DNA of 64,000 nt, taken from assembly GCF_947500765.1 (NCBI RefSeq), contig NZ_CANMTH010000005.1, forward strand, positions 62,001-126,000, given 5' to 3'. Each line of letters starts with the position of its first letter. The stretch's first letter is position 1. Positions 29,363 to 37,917 of the stretch are shown one piece after another. Source of the DNA: an uncultured Formosa sp. GTDB taxonomy: Bacteria; Bacteroidota; Bacteroidia; Flavobacteriales; Flavobacteriaceae. Made by a program: the position numbers and the translations under genes. Below the pieces are notes generated by a model. That model was not told the origin of the DNA, searched no databases, and worked only from the letters and a program-made list of their open reading frames with translations.

Positions 29363-31171
29363 ATGTTAAAAAAAATAGTACCATTTATTATTCTGTTTTC
29401 ATTCAATATCATGTTTGGACAGAAGGACATTATAAATGTCCATTCACATAATGATTATAAAAAAACAGTTCCTTTTTGGCAAGCCTTTTCTGCGGGGGCA
29501 ACATCTATAGAAGCAGACGTGATTTTTAAGGACGGTAAATTATTTGTGGCACACGAGGAAGCAACCATACTTCCTACTGCAACTTTAGAAAATTTGTATT
29601 TAAGTCCGTTAAAACAGCTTGATTCAACGTATCAGAATTCTAACTTAGATTTACAATTATTAATTGATATTAAAACAGAAGCTTATACCTCTTTAGCAGA
29701 AGTTATAAAAGTCTTAGAGCCTTATAAATCACTTTTAAAACCTTATAAAAAAGATGGGGTTTCAATAGTTATTTCAGGAAGTAGACCTAAACCTTCTGAA
29801 TATAGTAAGTATCCCGATCATATCTTTTTTGATTGTCAAGAGATTGAAAATACTCCAGAAAGTTCATGGAACAAAGTTGCTATGATAAGTACGTCTTTCA
29901 CTAATTTTTCTAAATGGAATGGGTTAGGGCGTATGGTAGAATCTGAATTAAATGGTGTTAAATCATTTATTCAGGTAGCTCATAAACTTAATAAGCCTAT
30001 TCGGTTTTGGGCAACTCCAGATACAAAAACAGCATGGCATACTTTTTACAAATTGGGTGTAGATTATATTAATACAGATGATCCAAATGGAGCAGTTTCC
30101 TATTTAAAAAGTCTTCCCAAAATGACTTTTAAAGGTGAGAGTGTTACACAAGCATATGTGCCTGCATTTTCTTTCGATGCACATGCGAAAACCGTTAAAA
30201 ATATTATTTTTTTAATTGGTGACGGCATGGGATTATCTCAGGTTTCTGCAGGCGATTTTATGTCTAATAATCAGTTTTATATGTCCAAGTTTAAATCTAT
30301 TGGGTTAATCAGAACACAGTCTGCAGATAATTTTGGAACAGACAGTGCAGCTGGAGCTACAGCTTATGCAACAGGAGAACGTTCAAATAATAGAGCAATT
30401 AGTACAGATGTAAAAGGAAACGACTTATCTAGTATCACAGAAATTTTGTCTAAACATAGTTATACAACTGGGGTTGTAACTACAGATCATCTTACTGGAG
30501 CAACACCCGCAGCTTTTTATGCACATGTTCAAGATCGAGGAGATACGAGCGGCATTGTAAATGATTTAGTTGAAAGCCCGCTAGATTTTTTTGTTGGAGC
30601 AGGAAAAGCAGATTTTAAAAAAGTACTTCCTAATTTAAAAAAGGCATATACATTATTAGATGATGTTTCAGAGCTAAAAACATTTTCTAAACATAAAAAA
30701 GTAGGTCTTTTTCTTTCCGATAATGGATTACAGTCTATGGATGAAGGACGTGGTCGTTTAATGCCAGAATTAATAAACGAATTATTACCTCTAGTAAAAG
30801 CAAAAAAAGATCACTTTTTTATCATGATTGAAGGTGCTATGATAGATTCTTATGGACACCATAATGATGCTAGGGGTGTCGTGCATGAAGTTCTGGATTT
30901 TGATGCTATGGTAGGAGAGGTACTAAAGTTTGCCGATTTAGATGGTGAAACTCTGGTGGTGATTACTGCAGATCATGAAACTGGAGGTTTTTCATTGCCT
31001 AACGGAAACCTTGAAGCACATACTATTGAAGGTAATTTTACAACACACGATCATACAGGAACTATGGTGCCTGTTTTTGCTTATGGCCCCGGTGCTTCTT
31101 TATTTCAAGGTGTTTATAATAATTCAGAATTAAACAAAAAAATGTTACAGCTATTAGGTGTTAAACAGTAA
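29363..31171 (+). CDS. PLC/GDPD-like phosphodiesterase fused to alkaline phosphatase
   Basis: A 602-residue secreted fusion (signal about 1-19). Residues about 22-255 are a PLC-like phosphodiesterase barrel of the GDPD superfamily (NVHSHNDYKKTVPFWQAF, SIEADVIFKDGKLFVAHEE, LLIDIKTEA). Residues about 270-600 are a complete alkaline phosphatase: IFLIGDGMG, GTDSAAGATAY with nucleophile Ser328, TTDHLTGATPAAFYAH, IEGAMIDSYGHHND, ITADHETGG and THDHTGTMVP, so all expected metal ligands are present. One chain could split a phosphodiester and then remove the phosphate. It follows susD after a hairpin and precedes a metallophosphatase. The natural substrate is unknown. Confidence 0.9.
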   Translation: MLKKIVPFIILFSFNIMFGQKDIINVHSHNDYKKTVPFWQAFSAGATSIEADVIFKDGKLFVAHEEATILPTATLENLYLSPLKQLDSTYQNSNLDLQLLIDIKTEAYTSLAEVIKVLEPYKSLLKPYKKDGVSIVISGSRPKPSEYSKYPDHIFFDCQEIENTPESSWNKVAMISTSFTNFSKWNGLGRMVESELNGVKSFIQVAHKLNKPIRFWATPDTKTAWHTFYKLGVDYINTDDPNGAVSYLKSLPKMTFKGESVTQAYVPAFSFDAHAKTVKNIIFLIGDGMGLSQVSAGDFMSNNQFYMSKFKSIGLIRTQSADNFGTDSAAGATAYATGERSNNRAISTDVKGNDLSSITEILSKHSYTTGVVTTDHLTGATPAAFYAHVQDRGDTSGIVNDLVESPLDFFVGAGKADFKKVLPNLKKAYTLLDDVSELKTFSKHKKVGLFLSDNGLQSMDEGRGRLMPELINELLPLVKAKKDHFFIMIEGAMIDSYGHHNDARGVVHEVLDFDAMVGEVLKFADLDGETLVVITADHETGGFSLPNGNLEAHTIEGNFTTHDHTGTMVPVFAYGPGASLFQGVYNNSELNKKMLQLLGVKQ

Positions 31172-31225
31172 TAGCACTCCTGTACTCATCAACTACAACT
31201 ATATTTCACATTAAAAATTTAAATT

Positions 31226-33142
31226 ATGAGACCGTATAATTTTTATAAATATTGTTTTGCTTTATGTATTTGTATCGCTTTTTACCAAAATACAAAGGCT
31301 CAAAATGACGATATGTTTTTTAAACATACCATACAAGAAGAAAAAAAACCATGGACAGATAAACCGTTTTATAACGATCCAAATAATTTTCAATTTGCTA
31401 TAGTTAGCGATAGAACAGGAGGGCATCGTGAAGGCGTTTTTGGAAAAGGATTAGAAAAAATTAATCAGCTATATCCCGAATTCGTAATGAGTGTTGGTGA
31501 TTTAATTGAAGGCTATACAAAAGATCCTACATTGCTTAAATGGCAATGGAAAGAATTTCATGGTATTTTAGATACGCTTCAAACCAAGTTCTTTTACGTT
31601 GCAGGAAATCATGATTATTCCAATCCAACTATGGGAGAAGATTGGAAAGCGCGTTATGGAAAAGATTATTATCATTTTAAATATAAAGATGTTTTATTTC
31701 TTGTGCTTAATACAAACGATGGGGATGGTGTTTTAATGGGAAGAGACCAAATCGAGTTTCTTAAGGAAACTATTGCTCAGAATACGGATGTAAGATGGAC
31801 TATGGTTTTTATGCATCATCCTATGTGGACTTTCGGTGATGTTAACGGATTTGATGAAGTTGAAGAAGCTTTAAAAGGACGTGATTATACCGTTTTTGCA
31901 GGACATACTCACAGATATCTTCATGAAGTAAAAAACGATCAGAATCATTATGTTCTAGGGACTACAGGAGGAGGAAGTGCACTTCGTGGTCCTCGATTTG
32001 GGGAATTTGATCATGTAGGTTGGGTTACCATGACAGATTCGGGGCCTAAACTTGTTAATTTAGAACTTTCAGGAATTATAGATCAGGATGTGAGTAATGT
32101 AAATTCAATAGCATTGGCACGAGAACTAATAGAATCTACAGATTTTAAACCTTTGGTGTTGTATAAAAATGATGAACGAAAAGTTGTATTGTCTTTAAAT
32201 AACTCGTCAGAGAAAACAATTTATTTTAAAGGGCAATTGTATCATCATCATCAAATAGAAACAGATGTTTCAAAGTTTGAATTAGAATTGGAGCCAAAAA
32301 GTTTTCATCAAATAGTTATCAATACCACGCCTTTAGTAGGAAATCGTGAGGTAAATTGGGATCCTTTGGAACTGGAGTGGGAAATGGGTTACGAACCTGA
32401 ATTTATGACCTCCGAATTTAGTTTAAAAGGTATAGAAGTTGTAGCACTGGATACCAATGAAACTAATATTAATTTTACTGAAAAAGATATTTTTATTGAT
32501 GAGCAAATAGTAGAATTAAATCACCCTTATACTAATAATTTAACTGTAAAATATACTCTAGATGGAACAAAACCAAACCTTGAAAGTCAGACGTTAAAAG
32601 ATGATGTAATGTTGAAAAATACGACTATAGTTAATGCTGTTTTATCAGATTCAGAAGGTTTTATAAGTCATGTTTCAACAAAAGAATACCGAAAAGTAAA
32701 ACCAGAGTCTGCGATAAAGGTCAGGCATCCTAAACAAGGACTTGCTTATTCTTATTATGAAGATGATTTTACTAGGGTACCAGATTTTAAAGTATTAACC
32801 CCTAAATCATCTGGTGTTACTTTAGAATTGGATCCGGATAAAATCGGTGAGCGTTTAGATCATTATGCTATACAATATTCAGGATATATTAAAATTACAG
32901 AAACAGGAGTGTATACATTTCATCTCATGTCCGATGATGGTGCTAAACTGTATATAAATGAATTAGAAGTTGTAGATAATGACGGCTCTCACGACACAAG
33001 CGTTAAAAAAGGAAGGATTGCTTTAAAGAAAGGTTGGCATCCCATACGCATAGATTATTTCGAAGATTATTTAGGTGAACGCTTAGAATTGGAATACTCT
33101 AGCGAAAATCGTAAAAAGAGTAAGGTGGAGCTTTGGCATTAA
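31226..33142 (+). CDS. Metallophosphatase with chitobiase-like and PA14 domains
   Basis: A 638-residue secreted protein (signal about 1-25). Residues about 45-285 are a calcineurin-like phosphoesterase: VSDRTGG, SVGDLIEG, AGNHDYS, MHHPMWTF and FAGHTHRYLHE. The usual DxH start reads DRT, as in a known subgroup. Residues about 400-475 hold a chitobiase/HEX_C-like sandwich (YTLDGTKPNLES), and residues about 510-635 a PA14 domain (GVYTFHLMSDDGAKLYIN, GWHPIRIDYFED), which often binds carbohydrate. A glycan-bound phosphate ester is therefore a reasonable guess for the substrate. It is the last gene of the phosphatase susCD locus, 54 bases after the fusion gene. Confidence 0.88.
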   Translation: MRPYNFYKYCFALCICIAFYQNTKAQNDDMFFKHTIQEEKKPWTDKPFYNDPNNFQFAIVSDRTGGHREGVFGKGLEKINQLYPEFVMSVGDLIEGYTKDPTLLKWQWKEFHGILDTLQTKFFYVAGNHDYSNPTMGEDWKARYGKDYYHFKYKDVLFLVLNTNDGDGVLMGRDQIEFLKETIAQNTDVRWTMVFMHHPMWTFGDVNGFDEVEEALKGRDYTVFAGHTHRYLHEVKNDQNHYVLGTTGGGSALRGPRFGEFDHVGWVTMTDSGPKLVNLELSGIIDQDVSNVNSIALARELIESTDFKPLVLYKNDERKVVLSLNNSSEKTIYFKGQLYHHHQIETDVSKFELELEPKSFHQIVINTTPLVGNREVNWDPLELEWEMGYEPEFMTSEFSLKGIEVVALDTNETNINFTEKDIFIDEQIVELNHPYTNNLTVKYTLDGTKPNLESQTLKDDVMLKNTTIVNAVLSDSEGFISHVSTKEYRKVKPESAIKVRHPKQGLAYSYYEDDFTRVPDFKVLTPKSSGVTLELDPDKIGERLDHYAIQYSGYIKITETGVYTFHLMSDDGAKLYINELEVVDNDGSHDTSVKKGRIALKKGWHPIRIDYFEDYLGERLELEYSSENRKKSKVELWH

Positions 33143-33173
33143 AATGAATGTTTAGGTTGTCTTGATAGTTCTT

Positions 33174-33271
33174 CTTAAGAAACGATGCGCCATCGCTTAA
33201 CCAATTACAAACCTTTGTAGATATTACAGATCCCTTAGATATTGTAGTTGGTAACCCCGATTTAAGTCCTA
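33174..33271 (+). repeat. Displaced 98-base fragment of the 49795-52557 barrel gene
   Basis: These 98 bases match 51666-51763 with a single mismatch seen (C for T at the GATGCG/GATGTG position). They encode LRND.PSLNQLQTFVDIT in the parent gene. Here nothing else of that gene is present, so it is a pasted-in scrap. Confidence 0.9.
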
Positions 33272-33340
33272 TATAATTAAAAGGAGCCCAAAGGTTTTGT
33301 GAGTAATTAAAATTCCCAGATTGAAATTGAGTAGAATATT

Positions 33341-33568
33341 AACTTCCACTGCTCTGTCTGCATACTTTAGCAAACGAGGATCGTGCGTAACGACTGCTAC
33401 TGCCTTTCCTCTTTGGGCAAGTTGCTTTAATTCTTTTATTACTGTAACTAAGCTGTCTTTATCTAGTGAAGCGGTTGGTTCATCGCACAACACAATTTTA
33501 GGATTGGTTACTAAAGCCCGTGCAATTGCTATACGTTGCTGTTGTCCTCCTGATAATTGTTTGGGTAG
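33341..33568 (-). pseudogene. ABC transporter ATPase fragment
   Basis: Minus-strand frame of 76 codons carrying [19 protein letters not shown] (signature), [15 protein letters not shown] (Walker B and D-loop) and [20 protein letters not shown] (H-loop). The Walker A half is absent and both ends run into unrelated DNA. The fragment resembles LolD/MacB-type export ATPases. Confidence 0.85.
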
Positions 33569-34263
33569 TTAAGCCTGGGAATTTGGTTCAAAATCTTCCT
33601 TGTGCACAAGTAGGAAAAGGCGAATTGAATTTTGAAATTTTATATTCAAGTCATACACATAACCACTCCATTTTTATGGCTATAGATTCTAAAAACCTAA
33701 AAGTTTTAATAGGAAAACAAGTAGAGAAGAGTATGCTTTCAACCATACTAGAAAGTGAACAACCTCTATTTTTTGAAGAATTAATATCGCCACAAATTCA
33801 AAGAGTAGCGTTGGAATTAGTTGAGAAAGACATACCGGAGGAGTTAAGTTCATTTTATAATAGATTAAAGGCAGAGGAAATGATTTGTTTGCTTTTTACG
33901 GAGTTATTAAAGCGAAAAAACACAACGATTTCTGCTCTAAACGAACTGGACGTTCAGAAAATATATAAAATAAAAGATCAGATTCTAAAAAATTTATAAA
34001 GCCCTCCTAACTTAAAAATATTAGCACAACTTGCCGGATTTAGTGAGTCGAAATTAAAAAGATTATTCAAACAAATTTTTGGAAATAGTCTATATGATTA
34101 TTACCAAGTATTTAGAATGAAAGAAGCAGCTAGATTGCTTAAGGAAAATAAATTATCTGTATCTGAAGTAGGCTATAAAATAGGGTTTAGTAACTTGAGT
34201 CATTTTAGTCGTGTTTTTGAAAAACATGTGGGATTAAAGCCTAAAAAGTATAGTATGTCTTAA
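33565..34263 (+). pseudogene. AraC-family regulator, 5'-truncated with an internal stop
   Basis: From about 33565 the frame reads [20 protein letters not shown] and on through a sensor-like region, reaches a TAA at 33997, and continues in the same frame with LKILAQLAGFSESKLKRLF, LYDYYQVFRMKEAARLL and SVSEVGYKIGFSNLSHFSRV to a stop at 34263. The second half is a full AraC DNA-binding domain cut off from the first by one stop. The 5' end abuts the ABC ATPase scrap. Confidence 0.8.
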
Positions 34264-34277
34264 TTTCTAAAGATTAA

Positions 34278-35192
34278 TCAATTAAAAGATTTTCTAAAGG
34301 CAACAGGAGATATATTGGTTTTATTTTTAAATAATTTACTAAACGAAGCAGGATAATCGAAGCCTAATTCATAGGCTATTTCGCTAACACTTTGTGTTGT
34401 TGTAGATAGTTTTTCTTTAGCCTTTTCAATTAATTTATTATGTATATGTTGTTGTGTACTTTGTCCGCTAATTACTTTTAACATACTGCTTAAATAATTA
34501 GGAGAAAGCCTTAGCTCATCAGCAATTTGAATTACTGTTGGCACACCGTTAATTAATCTTTCTTTGTTGTTAAAATAGTAATTTAATGTGTCTTCTAATT
34601 TTGTTAGAATTTGATGATTTGTTATTTTTCGGGTTATAAATTGTCGTTCATAATACCGTTCAGCATAATTGAGCAACAACTCAATTTGTGAAATAATTAT
34701 ATTTTGGCTGAACTTATCAATATTAGATTGATATTCTAATTGTATATTTTTTAAGAGTGTTATTAAATTGTTTTCTTCTTTTTCTGATAAAAAAAGAGCT
34801 TCATTAACGGCATACCCAAAGAAATCATACTTTTTAATAGATTTTGTTAAAGGTGTATTCCATAAAAAATCTGGATGAATTAACAATAACCATCCAGATG
34901 CATTTGTAGTTATATTTTGATTTATTTGAATGTTTAAGGTTTGATTTGGAGCAATAAAAGACAAAACTCCCTCGTTAAAATCGTACTTCTGTTGTCCGTA
35001 ATTAAACTTTTCGCTTACATTTCGTTTTAAACCAATGGCATAAAAATCTTGTATCCATTGTATGGCATCGGTGTCTGTAGGATAGTTTACTTTACTATAA
35101 TCTACCAAACTAATTAGTGGATGTTCTGGTTTTGGTAAATTGCTGTAATTGTGAAATTCACTTAATGACTTAAAATGAAATGTTGTTTTCAT
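34278..35192 (-). CDS. AraC-family transcriptional regulator
   Basis: A 304-residue regulator: N-terminal cupin-like sensor region (about 1-200) and C-terminal AraC DNA-binding domain (about 210-303) with helix-turn-helix segments VIQIADELRLSPNYLSSML and SVSEIAYELGFDYPASFSKLF. It is a clear paralogue of the protein at 39417-40349, sharing PLISL-D-SKV, IGLKRNV, YGQQ-YDFNEG and APNQ. It lies downstream of an Atu4866 gene and an SDR gene on the same strand and probably controls that set. The inducer is unknown. Confidence 0.88.
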   Translation of the reverse strand: MKTTFHFKSLSEFHNYSNLPKPEHPLISLVDYSKVNYPTDTDAIQWIQDFYAIGLKRNVSEKFNYGQQKYDFNEGVLSFIAPNQTLNIQINQNITTNASGWLLLIHPDFLWNTPLTKSIKKYDFFGYAVNEALFLSEKEENNLITLLKNIQLEYQSNIDKFSQNIIISQIELLLNYAERYYERQFITRKITNHQILTKLEDTLNYYFNNKERLINGVPTVIQIADELRLSPNYLSSMLKVISGQSTQQHIHNKLIEKAKEKLSTTTQSVSEIAYELGFDYPASFSKLFKNKTNISPVAFRKSFN

Positions 35193-35208
35193 GTTCTAAA
35201 TTTAAGAA

Positions 35209-35466
35209 TTAATTTTCTTTGTATAAGATCATCCCTGCATGATACAGAATTCCGTTTCTAAACTCACCATCTGCAGTAAAACCAGTGTCATCTTTATAGT
35301 CTATATAATTTCCTGTTACTGTATAATGTCCTTGATAAGCCTTTTTTCTGTTTCCTCTGGCTTCATCATAGCGGTTATTGGGTAATAATTCATGTTTAAT
35401 ATGTTTATCTTTAGTTACCCACATGCCTATATATTCTTTTGATTGTTCCATGGTTTTTGACTTCAT
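35209..35466 (-). CDS. Atu4866-domain protein
   Basis: An 85-residue protein matching the Atu4866 family almost throughout: YIGMWVTKDKHIKHELLPNN, RYDEARGNRKKAYQGHY, and DDTGFTADGEFRNGILYHAG. The family is a small beta-barrel found beside short-chain dehydrogenases and AraC regulators, and its role is not settled. Here it sits exactly there, 3 bases after the SDR gene and 16 before the AraC gene. A later start at MEQSKEY is possible. Confidence 0.85.
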   Translation of the reverse strand: MKSKTMEQSKEYIGMWVTKDKHIKHELLPNNRYDEARGNRKKAYQGHYTVTGNYIDYKDDTGFTADGEFRNGILYHAGMILYKEN

Positions 35467-35469
35467 ATC

Positions 35470-36315
35470 TTAGTGATTAAATCCCGTAGATGTTCCTAAA
35501 GATTCATGATCACTTAATGCTTTTTCAACGGTTTCTATTTTCAGTTTTGCATAGTGATAGGCATCCTCTCCCATAAAGAAATGTACTGGTGGATTTTCTT
35601 GATTGCTTAATGTAATTAATACTTCCGCTGCTTTTTCGGGATCATTGGGTTGGTTACCGTTAATCTCTTTTAAATGTGCTTGCTCCATGATGCGAGCATC
35701 TTTATAATCGTCAATAGGATTTTTTGGCGTTTGTATAGAGCCTTTTGCTAAAAAATTAGTTCTAAAATACCCGGGATAAACCAATGTGGTGTGAACTCCA
35801 AATGATTTCATTTCTTCTGCTAATGCTTCTGTAAAACCAGCGACAGCAAATTTAGTTGCACAGTAAATACCAAAGCCAGCGAAATTACCCGTATAACCTC
35901 CTATGGATGATATATTAAAAATATGTCCACATTTTTGATTTCGTAGGTGTTTTGAAGCATTTCTAATGACATTTAAAGAACCAAAAACGTTGACTTTAAA
36001 ATTATTTTCAACTTCTTTTTCAGATAATTCTTCTAAAGTTCCTATTTGGCTATAACCAGCATTGTTAACCACAACGTCTATTTTACCAAAATAATTTATA
36101 GTAGCGTCGATAGCTTTCTTAACATTTTTATTGTCTGTTATGTTCATTTCAATAGGTAAGAACATGTCGTTTTTAGCTCCAATTTCATCAATTAAAGATT
36201 TTATATTTCTTGATGTTGCTACTACAGCATATCCTTGAGAAAGTAATTTTTTAGACAAGGTTAAACCTAGTCCTTTAGATGCTCCTGTAATAAACCATAC
36301 TTTTTTTGTATTCAT
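35470..36315 (-). CDS. Short-chain dehydrogenase/reductase
   Basis: A 281-residue SDR: NAD(P)-binding TGASKGLGL near the N-terminus, NNAGYSQ, catalytic Ser in FNISSIGG and the YCATK catalytic pair, then a C-terminal extension with FFMGEDAYHYAKLK typical of classical SDRs with unknown substrates. I place the start at MNTKKVWF (36315). The frame extends to 36342, but the extra residues (MYHDLKQQK) add nothing family-like. It opens the SDR-Atu4866-AraC run on the minus strand. Confidence 0.88.
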   Translation of the reverse strand: MNTKKVWFITGASKGLGLTLSKKLLSQGYAVVATSRNIKSLIDEIGAKNDMFLPIEMNITDNKNVKKAIDATINYFGKIDVVVNNAGYSQIGTLEELSEKEVENNFKVNVFGSLNVIRNASKHLRNQKCGHIFNISSIGGYTGNFAGFGIYCATKFAVAGFTEALAEEMKSFGVHTTLVYPGYFRTNFLAKGSIQTPKNPIDDYKDARIMEQAHLKEINGNQPNDPEKAAEVLITLSNQENPPVHFFMGEDAYHYAKLKIETVEKALSDHESLGTSTGFNH

Positions 36316-36512
36316 TTTCTGTTGTTTTAAATCATGATACAAAGTTGAAGGATTAAAAAAGGTTTTACTTTTCCATATCTAAGAAAGAATTGCTTAAATC
36401 TACTTTTGAGCCTTGTAGATGCTGTTTTATGAAAATAAACATACCATACAGAATGTATTATTAACCTCTTTTACAATCTGTACGGTTTGTTCTAAAATGT
36501 TTTTTTACGGGT

Positions 36513-36905
36513 TTACTTGACAACCGTTGCTTCTAGTTCTACTGTTAACGTAGCAAAAAGCCCTTTTACTTCAAGTAAAGTTGTAGCTTGTTGAATACCA
36601 TATTTTTGTAAAAACGGTACATAAATATCCATACAAGTGGTGAAAAAATCTTGAGTGGAAGTAGTATAGACATTTAACCTTGCTATATTTTTACAATCGT
36701 AGCCAGATTCAAGAATAAGCTGTTCTAAATTTGCAATGGTTTGCATAAGTTGTGAACGCATATCAGCGTTGCTTGGTACTCCATTTTTGTCAATAGCTAC
36801 TTGTCCAGAACAGTAAAGTGTTCCTGCTACGTTTTTTACTTCTACAGCTTGTGCCGAGTTTGTGTTTTTACCCCATGCCCACGGGTCGATAGTTCTTTTT
36901 TCCAT
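36513..36905 (-). CDS. RidA family protein (YjgF/UK114)
   Basis: A 130-residue RidA-type protein with the family layout: VAGTLYCSGQVAID, MRSQLMQTIANLEQLILESG and ARLNVYTTSTQDF, ending LTVELEATVVK. The Arg in IARLNVYTT is in the position used by imine deaminases. RidA enzymes hydrolyse reactive enamines and imines, but subgroup members vary. It is preceded by a WYL regulator gene on the same strand 75 bases upstream, which could regulate it. Confidence 0.9.
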   Translation of the reverse strand: MEKRTIDPWAWGKNTNSAQAVEVKNVAGTLYCSGQVAIDKNGVPSNADMRSQLMQTIANLEQLILESGYDCKNIARLNVYTTSTQDFFTTCMDIYVPFLQKYGIQQATTLLEVKGLFATLTVELEATVVK

Positions 36906-36980
36906 TTTAATGTTATTTTTAAATTGAAAGACAAAACTATGAGGTGGTTGCGACAGCCTTATGGCAAGGGTATAAAATAA

Positions 36981-37670
36981 TTAATGGTATTTATCAAAAA
37001 ACTCTTGAAGTGACATTTGATGAGATGTGAATTTTTCAGATAATAGTTCCATTTTTTGAACCCTATCCAATCGGAAATATCTAAACTCTTTTCTTAACCT
37101 ACATTTTGCTACTAATAACCAATTTTCGGTACTCAACAGAGCAAAAGGCTCTATAATGCGGGAACTTACTTGGTTTGATTCATTACAATATTCAATTTTT
37201 ACAGTAAAATAGTTGGTTAACGCATGTTGTAAATCTGCCAAATTATGACTGTTTCTTTCTCTGTTTATATTTTGCTCATATCTAGTTCTTTGAGCTAATA
37301 GGTTAACCTTGTCTTTCTCACTTTCTTTTAAAACAGCCTTGATTTTTTCAATCGCATCAGAATAGTGCTTTATAAAAGAAGAGTCTTTGTTGTTTAAAAC
37401 CAGTTGTTCAGCCAATATTAAAGCATTGGCTTGGTTTTCTGTAAACATTACGGGTGGAATTTTATAGCCTTTCATTAAGGTGTAGCCTTTTCCTTCTTCC
37501 GTTAAAATTGGTACTCCAGCTTCTTCTAAAGATTTTATATCTCTGTAAATAGTTCTTTTACTAATATTGAATTTATCAGAAAGTTCAGCAGCAGTAATTA
37601 TTCTTTTGGTTTGAAATTGAATTAAAATAGCTGTCAATCGTGATAGCCTATTTGTTTCCGAATATTCCAT
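36981..37670 (-). CDS. HTH-WYL transcriptional regulator (YafY-like)
   Basis: A 229-residue regulator: N-terminal HTH_11 (residues about 5-60, ITAAELSDKFNISKRTIYRDIKSL), central helical part, and WYL domain at about 140-205 (FALLSTENWLLVAKCRLRKEFRYFRLDRV). WYL proteins sense nucleic-acid ligands or small molecules and usually control neighbouring genes. Here those could be the RidA gene downstream or the flavoenzyme pair upstream. Length and fold are normal for the family. Confidence 0.88.
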   Translation of the reverse strand: MEYSETNRLSRLTAILIQFQTKRIITAAELSDKFNISKRTIYRDIKSLEEAGVPILTEEGKGYTLMKGYKIPPVMFTENQANALILAEQLVLNNKDSSFIKHYSDAIEKIKAVLKESEKDKVNLLAQRTRYEQNINRERNSHNLADLQHALTNYFTVKIEYCNESNQVSSRIIEPFALLSTENWLLVAKCRLRKEFRYFRLDRVQKMELLSEKFTSHQMSLQEFFDKYH

Positions 37671-37706
37671 TTTCTATTTTAATTTTGTACTGTTTTCATA
37701 TGTTTC

Positions 37707-37916
37707 TTATTTTAATTCAAGGCATTTAAAACCTATTTTTTTTAGTTCATTAATTACTTTTTTTGAAATGGAGTTTTTACTTTCGATTCGTAAAATATGG
37801 TCGCAGTCTTCCATATCGAAATTCCAATTTTGTATTTCCGTAATGTTATCAATGGTTGGCGTTGCATATTTTGCCTTTTCCTTGGTTGAAATGTTTGTCT
37901 TGAAAACAGAAATCAT
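37707..37916 (-). CDS. Small HMA-like protein without CxxC, paired with a flavoenzyme
   Basis: A 69-residue protein that starts 1 nt after the stop of the NAD(P)H oxidoreductase gene, so it is likely translationally coupled to it. The pattern VFKTNI, WNFDMEDCDHILRIE and KKIGFKCLEL resembles the ferredoxin-like fold of heavy-metal-associated domains, but the metal-binding CxxC is missing. The protein at 42281-42526 shares the same skeleton. The role is unknown. Confidence 0.7.
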   Translation of the reverse strand: MISVFKTNISTKEKAKYATPTIDNITEIQNWNFDMEDCDHILRIESKNSISKKVINELKKIGFKCLELK

Positions 37917-37917
37917 T

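Noticed and set aside
33321..33572. An 83-codon plus-strand frame
   Set aside because: It is the reverse-strand shadow of the ABC ATPase fragment.
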